Source of the DNA: Methylomicrobium lacus LW14 | GTDB taxonomy: Bacteria; Pseudomonadota; Gammaproteobacteria; Methylococcales; Methylomonadaceae | DNA length: 64,000 nt | Direction of reading: 5' to 3' | NCBI RefSeq assembly: GCF_000527095.1 | Contig: NZ_AZUN01000001.1 | Span: 2,989,501-3,053,500 of the forward strand | Shown here: in pieces, positions 33,575 through 40,900 of the stretch | Numbering within the stretch: the stretch's first letter is position 1 | How the letters are laid out: each line of letters opens with the position of its first letter | The notes under the pieces: model-generated | The model's input: the letters and a program-made list of their open reading frames with translations, nothing else | Database searches by the model: none | What the model was told of the DNA's origin: nothing | Made by a program: the position numbers and the translations under genes

Positions 33575-34426
33575 ATGGCGAGACCACTCAGATTAGAATT
33601 GGCAGGTGGGTTATATCATGTGACTTCGCGGGGCAATGCAAGAAGCGAGATATACCTTGATGATGAAGACCGAGTAAACTGGCTCGAATTGTTCAACGAC
33701 GTTTGCTCCCGGTTTAACTGGATTTGCCATGCGTATTGTTTGATGAGCAATCATTACCATGTGGTGGTGGAGACTGTGGAGGGCAATTTATCCAAAGGCA
33801 TGCGTCAGTTGAACGGCGTTTACACGCAAACTTTCAATCGGAAACATCGGCGCGTCGGCCATGTGTTTCAAGGTCGCTATAAAGCTATCCTAGTGGAAAA
33901 GGACAGTTATTTACTTGAGCTGTCTCGCTATGTGGTGTTGAATCCGGTTAGAGCGCAAATCGTCAAAGATGTAGCGGATTGGCCGTGGAGCAGTTATCGA
34001 GCAATGATCGGTAAAGTTCCGCCGTTAAGATGCTTACATGTTGATTGGTTGTTAAGCCAATTTGGTTCGGAACGAGAACAAGCGATTGTTCGATATAAGA
34101 ATTTTGTCCGTGCGGGCATCGGATTGCCTCCCGTTTGGGAAAAACTAAAAAATCAGATTTTTCTTGGCGAGAAAGCCTTCGTGGAAAGACTACAAAGCCA
34201 AATTCAAGCCGAATCGGGGAATTTAAAAGAAATCCCAAAAGCACAACGAAGACCTTTAGGCAAACCATTAAGCTATTATGTCGAAACCTTTCCCAATGCC
34301 AAGGAAGGAGTGAAAAAAGCTTATGCGAGCGGTGATTACACCATGCAGCAAATTGCCGATGCATTTGGCGTACATTATTCTACAGTCAGTAGAGCGGTCC
34401 ATAAAAGCAGATCCAAAAATGCTTGA
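33575..34426 (+). CDS. RAYT-family Y1 transposase, copy 1
   Basis: 283 residues. The Y1 HUH domain starts ARPLRLELAGGLYHVTSRGN, with the metal-binding HUH as NHYHVVV near residue 57 and the candidate catalytic Tyr in the YLLELSRYVVLNPVRA helix near 113. The C-terminal part ends in a helix-turn-helix resembling a DnaA/Trp-repressor type (YTMQQIADAFGVHYSTVSRA). REP-associated transposases cut and join single-stranded palindromic DNA. It differs from copy 2 at about ten residues. It lies inside a bounded element with inverted GGGGTCAT ends. Confidence 0.9.
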   Translation: MARPLRLELAGGLYHVTSRGNARSEIYLDDEDRVNWLELFNDVCSRFNWICHAYCLMSNHYHVVVETVEGNLSKGMRQLNGVYTQTFNRKHRRVGHVFQGRYKAILVEKDSYLLELSRYVVLNPVRAQIVKDVADWPWSSYRAMIGKVPPLRCLHVDWLLSQFGSEREQAIVRYKNFVRAGIGLPPVWEKLKNQIFLGEKAFVERLQSQIQAESGNLKEIPKAQRRPLGKPLSYYVETFPNAKEGVKKAYASGDYTMQQIADAFGVHYSTVSRAVHKSRSKNA

Positions 34427-34451
34427 TTGCATGACCCCATTATTCACATAT

Positions 34452-34507
34452 CCCGGCGCTCCAGCGGACGCTTCTAGCGTCGCGCCGCTGAGCTCTGCGT
34501 TGGGCTG
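34452..34507 (+). other. attC-like site 3, left core lost or degenerate
   Basis: GTTGGGC (34501-34507) fits the GTTRRRY core. CTCCAGCGG and CCGCTGAG-type arms with ACG/CGT form a stem around CTTCTAG. A matching RYYYAAC core is not visible on the left, just after the RAYT element border at 34438. It would close cassette 3 and open the higBA cassette. Confidence 0.55.
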
Positions 34508-34535
34508 TGCGTAACTTTTGCACATTGCGCAGCGT

Positions 34536-34552
34536 AACCAATGCGGTTACAA
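34536..34552. promoter_or_regulatory. Palindromic candidate operator of higBA
   Basis: GTAACC (34536-34541) and GGTTAC (34547-34552) flank AATGC, a 6-bp inverted repeat 15 bases before the higB ATG. A TATATT follows at about 34559-34564. HigA antitoxins repress their own promoters through such palindromes, so this is the likely autoregulatory site. Confidence 0.55.
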
Positions 34553-34566
34553 TTGCGTATATTATT

Positions 34567-34845
34567 ATGATCAAAAGCTTCGCTCATAAAGGTCTGGAAA
34601 AGTTCTTTACCACGGGTAATCAAAGCGGTATCCAGGCAATTCACGCCAAACGCTTGCGTCTAATTTTAGCGTTGCTAAACGATGCCAATCAATTGGGGGA
34701 CTTGGAGGCTCCCGCGCTGCGCCTCCATCCCTTAAAAGGTAATTTTGAAGGCTTTTGGTCTCTTACGGTACAAGCGAACTGGCGGGTGATCTTTCGCTTT
34801 GAGGACGGCAATGCTTCCGTTGTCGATTACCTGGACTACCACTAA
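34567..34845 (+). CDS. higB: HigB-type toxin (RelE superfamily mRNA interferase)
   Basis: 92 residues of the HigB/RelE fold: SFAHKGLEKFFTTGNQSGI, KRLRLILALLNDA and the C-terminal LTVQANWRVIFRFEDGNA strand pair with Arg and Phe residues typical of the active site. It cleaves mRNA on translating ribosomes when free of its antitoxin. Toxin-first order with the antitoxin six bases downstream is characteristic of higBA. The open frame extends to 34507 but the ATG at 34567 gives the standard length. It lies in an integron cassette, a common home for such modules. Confidence 0.9.
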   Translation: MIKSFAHKGLEKFFTTGNQSGIQAIHAKRLRLILALLNDANQLGDLEAPALRLHPLKGNFEGFWSLTVQANWRVIFRFEDGNASVVDYLDYH

Positions 34846-34851
34846 TGGGAC

Positions 34852-35142
34852 ATGTCAATGAAAATGTATAATCCCCCGCATCCGGGTGAAATCCTTTATG
34901 AACTCTGGCTGCAACCTCTCAATTTAACGATTACCCAAACAGCCCAAAAGCTCAACGTTACCCGTAAAACAGTGTCGGCATTGGTAAACGGTAAAACGGG
35001 AGTGAGCCCCGAAATGGCTTTGCGGTTGGAGTTGGCGTTTGGTAAAAGCGCTGAGTCATGGCTTGCTGCCCAATCGGCTTATGATTTGTGGCAACTGGAA
35101 TCTAAACGCGATAGTTTAGGCGTTCATCGTGTGGCGGCTTAA
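34852..35142 (+). CDS. higA: HigA-type antitoxin (XRE family)
   Basis: 96 residues. NPPHPGEILYELWLQPLNLT is the standard HigA opening. The helix-turn-helix covers about 20-65 (ITQTAQKLNVTRKTVSALVN), and the C-terminal SAESWLAAQSAYDLWQ helix is typical of family members. It neutralises HigB and represses the operon. Several close ATG codons (34852, 34858, 34864) could be the start. Encoded six bases after higB. Confidence 0.92.
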   Translation: MSMKMYNPPHPGEILYELWLQPLNLTITQTAQKLNVTRKTVSALVNGKTGVSPEMALRLELAFGKSAESWLAAQSAYDLWQLESKRDSLGVHRVAA

Positions 35143-35205
35143 TCGGTTCGCTAACATTGAAGGCTAGGCTCCAAGCCCGCGTAGGTCCGATTAGCGTGCG
35201 CAAAT

Positions 35206-35265
35206 GGGGTCAGAGTAAAATTAAAAGCCAACTCAACGCTCCAGCGGAGGAGCTTTCCGTTAGGT
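35206..35265 (+). other. Mobile-element end remnant and short attC-like site 4
   Basis: GGGGTCAGAGTAAAATT at 35206-35222 resembles the left border of elements bounded by GGGTC, but no element follows. Directly after it, ACTCAAC (35231-35237, RYYYAAC) and GTTAGGT (35259-35265, GTTRRRY) both fit attC cores, with CGCTCCAGCGG between. At 35 bases the site is too short for a complete attC and is probably truncated. It separates higBA from the next cassette ORF. Confidence 0.4.
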
Positions 35266-35290
35266 TCATTATGCAAACAGAGAAAATATC

Positions 35291-35710
35291 ATGCGAAGAT
35301 GGGTTAGTGATCCTCATTCTGGTGGGTTAAAGATACCAAAAAATATACAAGAACATATCAAGCGACGCATCCTTGTCTATGCTGAAGCAAACTATTCGGG
35401 TAAGTATACTCGTCTCGATATACGGTTTCGTAGCCAGTTTTGTTATATTGATGCCTATGTAGAACCTTATGTGGCAGATGACTTTCATCCACTAGGTTTT
35501 CCCGAAACTAGAGAGGAGTATGTTGAAAGGCTAAGAAACAGTCCAATTCATTTATGTCGGCTTCGTTATTTTGGTAATGAGGAATCATGGAGTTTCGCTT
35601 TTTACACCTACAGTAATGAGAAATACGAACCTTGTGTACTAAACAATGGTAGTTTTTATGGCACACCTGAAGAAGCATTTGAAACTGCGTCCGTCTATCT
35701 TCAGGATTAA
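35291..35710 (+). CDS. Integron cassette ORF 4, hypothetical
   Basis: 139 residues with strand-rich, aromatic sequence: RRILVYAEANYSGKYTRLD, IRFRSQFCYIDAYVEPYV, LCRLRYFGNEESWSFAFYTY and a final GTPEEAFETASVYLQD helix. No membrane segment or signal is present. It is AT-rich compared with core genes. I recognise no named family, although the order of blocks suggests a small single-domain beta-alpha protein. It begins 26 bases after the attC-like core at 35265; an attC on its right side is at best very degenerate. Confidence 0.6.
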   Translation: MRRWVSDPHSGGLKIPKNIQEHIKRRILVYAEANYSGKYTRLDIRFRSQFCYIDAYVEPYVADDFHPLGFPETREEYVERLRNSPIHLCRLRYFGNEESWSFAFYTYSNEKYEPCVLNNGSFYGTPEEAFETASVYLQD

Positions 35711-35811
35711 CACAAAGGGAAATAACAGGCTTTGGATTGAGCATTAGGTGAACTTTCTAGCAAGGTAGCCTCGCTGGAGATTTGCGGAATCGAGGCTTTC
35801 CAAAAGCGGAA

Positions 35812-36050
35812 ATGGCTATGCCGAGTTATAGGCGCGCATTCATCCCGGGAGGAACTTGGTTCTTTACGGTAAACCTGCTACGGCGACATCATAACGATCT
35901 GCTTATTCGCGAGATCGATTTGTGCTGCGTGAAGTAGTGAGACGGGTCCGCGAACGCCACCCTTTTCAAATCGACGCTTGGGGCGTTTTGCCGGAACATT
36001 TGCATTCGACTGCATGGATGCAGGAGATACGACCCCACGGATGGGGGAGG
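35812..36050 (+). pseudogene. Frameshifted RAYT-type transposase of a second subgroup
   Basis: ATG at 35812 begins MAMPSYRRAFIPGGTWFFTV and NLLRRHHNDLLIREID, the usual start of the YRRAxxPGGTYFFT class of REP-associated transposases. The frame then shifts. In another frame LREVVRRVRERHPFQIDAW and GVLPEHLH follow, the latter carrying the HUH pair. The rest of the protein is absent. It differs in sequence from the two intact RAYT copies, so it marks an older insertion. Confidence 0.75.
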
Positions 36051-36098
36051 TAGATCGCGTCGGGAACAAGCGATCGAGGGCAAAGCAGAGCAACTTTA

Positions 36099-37007
36099 GG
36101 GTCAGGTCTTGCAATATAGCAAAAAGTTGTTTACACTGACACTTATGGCGAGACCACTCAGATTAGAATTGGCAGGCGGGTTATATCATGTGACTTCGCG
36201 GGGTAATGCAAGAAGCGAGATATACCTTGATGATGAAGACCGATTAAACTGGCTCGAATTGTTCAACGACGTTTGCTCCCGGTTTAACTGGATTTGCCAT
36301 GCGTATTGTTTGATGAGCAATCATTACCATGTGGTGGTGGAGACTGTGGAGGGCAATTTATCCAAAGGCATGCGTCAGTTGAATGGTGTTTACACGCAAA
36401 CTTTCAATCGGAAACATCGGCGCGTCGGCCATGTGTTTCAAGGTCGCTATAAAGCTATCCTAGTGGAAAAGGACAGTTATTTGCTTGAGCTGTCTCGCTA
36501 TGTGGTGTTGAATCCGGTAAGAGCGCAGATGGTCAAAGATGTAGCGGATTGGCCTTGGAGCAGTTATAGAGCAACGATCGGTCAAGTTCCGCCGCTAAAA
36601 TGCTTACACGTTGATTGGCTGTTAAGCCAATTGGGTTCGGAACGAGAACAAGCGATTGTTCGATATCAGAATTTTGTCCGTGCGGGCATCGGATTGCCTC
36701 CCGTTTGGGAAAAACTAAAAAATCAGATTTTTCTTGGCGAGAAAGCCTTCGTGGAAAGACTGCAAAGCCAAATTCAAGCCGAATCGGGGAATTTAAAAGA
36801 AATCCCAAAAACGCAACGAAGACCTTTAGGCAAACCATTAAGCTATTATGTCGAAACCTTTCCCAATGCCAAGGAAGGAGTGAAAAAAGCTTATGCGAGC
36901 GGTGATTACACCATGCAGCAAATTGCCGATGCATTTGGCGTACATTATTCTACAGTCAGTAGAGCGATCAATAAAAGCAGATCTAAAAATGCTTGATTGC
37001 GAGACCC
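36099..37007 (+). mobile_element. RAYT element copy 2
   Basis: A 909-base unit bounded by GGGTC (36099-36103) and GACCC (37003-37007), with inner arms GGTCTTGCAAT at the left and ATTGCGAGACC at the right that pair with one mismatch. It is about 97% identical to copy 1. The right border abuts an ISAs1 transposase fragment whose upstream part is missing, so insertion here may be linked to that truncation. Confidence 0.7.
36145..36996 (+). CDS. RAYT-family Y1 transposase, copy 2
   Basis: 283 residues, the same domains as copy 1: HUH motif in NHYHVVV, tyrosine helix YLLELSRYVVLNPVRA, and C-terminal helix-turn-helix. Differences from copy 1 are scattered conservative changes such as V to L after DEDR, I to M in RAQ(I/M)VKD and F to L in SQ(F/L)GS, which implies both remain under constraint or are recent. 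The frame is open back to 36109, but the shared start MARPLRLEL at 36145 is used. Confidence 0.9.
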   Translation: MARPLRLELAGGLYHVTSRGNARSEIYLDDEDRLNWLELFNDVCSRFNWICHAYCLMSNHYHVVVETVEGNLSKGMRQLNGVYTQTFNRKHRRVGHVFQGRYKAILVEKDSYLLELSRYVVLNPVRAQMVKDVADWPWSSYRATIGQVPPLKCLHVDWLLSQLGSEREQAIVRYQNFVRAGIGLPPVWEKLKNQIFLGEKAFVERLQSQIQAESGNLKEIPKTQRRPLGKPLSYYVETFPNAKEGVKKAYASGDYTMQQIADAFGVHYSTVSRAINKSRSKNA

Positions 37008-37011
37008 TTAG

Positions 37012-37215
37012 CCTCTGGATGTGCAGTTCGGGGAAGACGACAACCGAGCCAGAAAAGACCATTCAGCGGAAAATCTCGCATTAATCAGGCGCGAGGCGTT
37101 GAATCTATTCAATAACAACGGACCCAGCAAAGACAGTTTGCGCCGACGAAAGCTCCGCGCTTGTTTGAGTGACCGTTATCGCTCAGAGCTCATCTTCGGA
37201 AAAAAGAGAAAATAG
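37012..37215 (+). pseudogene. C-terminal fragment of an ISAs1-family transposase
   Basis: The open stretch encodes LDVQFGEDDNRARKDHSAEN, then LALIRREALNLF and RRKLRACLSDRYRSELIF with a TAG stop. The F-G-E-D-x-x-R and N-L-A-L-I-R-R-x-A-L-N-L blocks are the standard end of ISAs1 (H-repeat) transposases. Everything N-terminal to it is missing, replaced by RAYT element copy 2 at its left. Nonfunctional. Confidence 0.75.
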
Positions 37216-37404
37216 CGCGATTGCCCTGGTCATGCTGGCCTTTGCTATGGCGCCGTTGTCTGTTGACCTTCCTGCCTGGATTCTCTATGCCCTTGCCCAG
37301 CGACTGGACATAGGACATTCCCTCCCGCTAAGGCAAACGACACGGAGGTCTTGCGCACTCTCCCCCTCTATACTGCCATCAATCCCGCCCCATAGTAGCC
37401 CGAT

Positions 37405-37636
37405 GCCTGTCGAATTGCCGGCCGCAACGGCAGGCGGTATCGTGCGCTTCCCGATACTCCGCCGCGCTGATGGGCGGGACAGTTCTGGAATACCACCGGC
37501 CCGGTAACAAGGCTAGTACTGGTCCATCAGATTCAGATAGGTGTTCGCGGAAATCTCGAGGGCAATGAAATCGAGAACCTTCAAAGTCCCGGCCAGTCCA
37601 TGAGGCAGGAAAAGATGCCGAATCAATAACCCCCGG
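37405..37636 (-). pseudogene. C-terminal remnant of a radical-SAM protein (PflA-related type)
   Basis: On the minus strand, LLIRHLFLPHGLAGTLKVLD and FIALEISANTYLNLMDQY are followed by an in-frame TAG. Shifting frame gives PCYRAGGIPEL, then RPISAAEYREAHDTACR. Together these match the end of radical-SAM proteins annotated as pyruvate-formate-lyase-activating-enzyme-like, whose C termini read LxNGLAGTxxVxxFI ... MDQYRPCY. The N-terminal part with the CxxxCxxC cluster motif is absent. A broken chromosomal gene within the island. Confidence 0.55.
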
Positions 37637-37986
37637 AAGGCTAAACAATTTTCATATCATATCCGTGTCTCACTACGTGCGGTCTCGTACAGACCCAGCC
37701 GTCTACTTGAACTAGCCTCCAAACTTGAATGGCATAACATTAAGATTTTGCAACTTTTGATAAATCCCTAGGTTCTGTTGACATTTATCTTGTCCAAATC
37801 AGCGCTGAGACAAGGCGTAAAAACCCCATGTAATTTTTTGCTGTTTTTTCATACCGAGAGAATACTCTTCTGGTTAGCCTAGGTGAGATCAAAGGATAAG
37901 GTTCTATTATGTAAGCTCAGGAATTCGATATCTGAGATGGTTGTGAAAAAAAATAAAACAAATCGTCCCGCATTGGAGAAAGTATC
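37637..37986. other. AT-rich intergenic region upstream of the giant propeller protein
   Basis: About 350 bases without a gene. GGTTCTGTTGACATTTATC near 37771 contains TTGACA (a -35-like hexamer) and resembles the tips of several insertion sequences; no -10 at the right spacing is obvious. Runs of T and A flank it. GGAG at 37975-37978 serves the ATG at 37987. Confidence 0.4.
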
Positions 37987-40900
37987 ATGAATATGCAGTT
38001 TACACTCAGTAAATCTGTAGTATTAACCGTATATAACGGCCTAATGACGTTTGCGATGCAGGGAAACAAAATAAATATTATGAACGCTTTGCGATCGTCG
38101 CTTTTCTCGTCGAGCACACAGCCCGAGATAAATAGTTGGAATGTTCTCCGTTGTGCTCTCTTGTCGCTGTGTACCTTGCTGGTCGGCATTGCGCTCGCTG
38201 TACAACTAAGCACCATAGCACTAGCGCAGTCACCAGTACTGCAGCGTGGGTACGACGCTGGAGTCACCGGCGCGACGCTCAGCGAGACGACGCTGAACAC
38301 TGCCAACGTCACTCCCAGCACATTCGGGCTCGTTTTCACTTTACCGGTGGACGACGTTATATTTGCGCAGCCATTGTATGTGCCGAACGTAGTGATCAAC
38401 CAGGTGACATATAACGTCTTATACGTCGCCACAATGAACGACACGTTGTACGCATTTGACGCAGACAAAGGCGGCGCGCCGCTATGGAGGGTCAATCTGG
38501 CGAGCCTCGTCGGTGCCACCTCCGTACCGATTGGCAACTTCGTATTTTCGGGCGATCGTGGAATCGTCGGCAACCTTGGTGTTCTGAGTACCCCGGTGAT
38601 CGACTTATCCACCAATACGCTGTATGTCGTTGCCTGCGACCTCGAGGGCGTCACACCTAGCACCCCTAATGGCAATATGGTGTACCGGCTGCACGCGATT
38701 GACATTAAGACGGGTGCCGCACGGCCCGGATCCGGCGTACTGATCTCTGGCAACTATGGTCGTGTCACGTTCGACGCGCGATACCTTCTGCAAAGACAGT
38801 CTCTCGTGCTAGTGGACAATCAGATAGTGTTTGGATTCGCAGCTATGCAGTTGGAGTTCGCCAGTGGATTCTCTGGATGGGTAATGGCCTACGACAAGAA
38901 CACGCTCGCCCAAACGGGTGTTCTCGCGACAGTTGCGGCAGGCAATAGTGGTGGTGGCGTGTGGCAGTCCGGCCGCCCGCCGGTAGTTGACAGCTCAGGG
39001 CTTGTTTATGTGTTTGTTGGTAATGGCTTTGGCGGCGGTTACGACGGCATCAATAACTTCAGCGAGAGTGTGCTCAAGCTTGACCCGACCCAGGGGTTGA
39101 AGCTGATCGACTGGTTTACACCCAGCGACTGGTCCGCGCTCGATTCAGGTGATCTCGATCTGTCCGGATCGGGCCCGATGTTGATCCCGGGAACAAACCT
39201 GATTGCTGGCGGAGGCAAGGCGGGCGACCTATACGTACTTAACACGTCGAATCTCGGCAAGTACAACGCGAGCGACAGCCAGATCGTCCAGAAGCTGAAC
39301 TTTCCGTCGGAAATCAAAGGCGGACCCGTATACTGGCAGCGCTCCACCGCGAACGGCGGCCCGCTGATGTACAACTGGGGAGAGAGTGATTCTCTCAAGG
39401 CATTTGCCTTCAACGGAACGACTTTCGCAAGCACACCCATCTCACAGGGACTCTATACCAATCAAATCTACCCCGGTGGTATTCTCACGCTCTCCGCCAA
39501 TGGCGAGATGCCCAACAGCGGCATCGTCTGGGCGACTACCGCGGCTAGCGGAGATGCGGAAAACAATCCACCGGTTCCAGGCGTGCTGCATGCATTCAAT
39601 GCTAGCAACATCTCGCAGGAGCTCTGGAACTCGACTCTGAATGATACGCGAGACGGATTCGGCAATTTCGCCAAATTCGTGCCGCCACTGGTCAATAACG
39701 GGAGGGTATACGTCGCTACCTGGTCCAATCAGGTGGCGGTCTACGGGCTGTTGTCAGGGACTGCGCCGGACTTTCAGATCTCGGCGAGCCCAACGGCCCT
39801 ATCCGTCTTGCCAGGCCAAAGCGCGAACTATACCGTGAATGTAGCCGCGCTTAATGGATTTGCCTCAGTCGTCAGTCTCGGAATTTCCGGAGCTCCGAGC
39901 GGCGTAACGGCCTCTTTGACGCCTTCGAGCGTGACCGGTTCCGGTACGGCCACACTGCAAATCACGGCGGCTACCAATGCACCTTTAGGCAAATACACCT
40001 TGACAGTTACTGGAACAAGCGGCGCTGTTACCCATTCGGCTAACGTGTCTCTCTCCATTCTTTCGAGTACTGCGCCAACCGTCGATATGAAGGCATTTGG
40101 CAATAATACAACTAACAGCAACACGATAAGTACCTCGGGAGTATCGACCAGCGGAGCGAACGAACTGCTCCTGGCATTCATAGCGACCGATTACATATCA
40201 GGTACCAACACTACCGTGACGGGTATGACAGGTGGTGGATTGACCTGGTCACTGGTACAGCGGACGAACGTCCAGAGCGGCACGTCGGAGATCTGGAGAG
40301 CATTTGCTCCCACGACCCTGAGCAATGTGACGGTGACAGCCACTCTGTCCAATTCGGTCATTTCCTCGATGTACGTCGCGAGCTTCAGCGGAGTGGATAC
40401 GACGGGTGCGGGTTCGGGTGCAATTGGTGCGACGGGAAGCGCGAACAGTTCCAGTGGAGCTCCGACCGCCTCGTTGGTCACTACCCGTGACAGTTCCATC
40501 GTGCTGGGTGTTGGCAATGACTTTGACAACGCGATCTCCCGGACGCCAGGCTCAGGTCAAACTGTCGTGCATCAATATCTCACCCCAGCGGGTGATACCT
40601 ATTGGGTGCAGCAACTGGACGCTCCGGTGCCGATTGCTGGCTCCACAACCACCATCAATGACACCGCGCCCACAACTGATCGATTCAACCTCAGCCTAGT
40701 CGAGGTGCGGGCTCCCTTGGGTGCCACCTACTCGATCTCTGGGACGCTGACGCCCTCGAGTCTTACGGCGGGAAGTATCGTTTCCCTGTCAGGCGCGACC
40801 TCCGCGACCGCTACTACTGACGCGTCCGGGAATTTCACCTTTGCCAACCTCGCAAACGGTTCTTATATTGTGACGCCAAGCAAATCGGGCGTAACGTTCA

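Larger units (their letters stand above)
32093..34438 (+). mobile_element. RAYT element copy 1, carrying a nested IS110 element
   Basis: The left end GGGGTCAT (32093-32100) and right end ATGACCCC (34431-34438) are perfect inverted octamers. Subtracting the nested IS (about 32101-33530) leaves about 916 bases, matching the 909-base second copy at 36099-37007, which is bounded by GGGTC and GACCC. Both contain GTCTTGCAAT near the left and ATTGC before the right end. It lies inside cassette 3 of the integron remnant. Boundaries are inferred from comparing the two copies. Confidence 0.7.

Noticed and set aside
35707..35750. attC site after the last cassette ORF
   Set aside because: ATTAAC and ATTAGGT with a CAAAG/CTTTG stem are suggestive, but both cores depart from consensus, so no feature was called.
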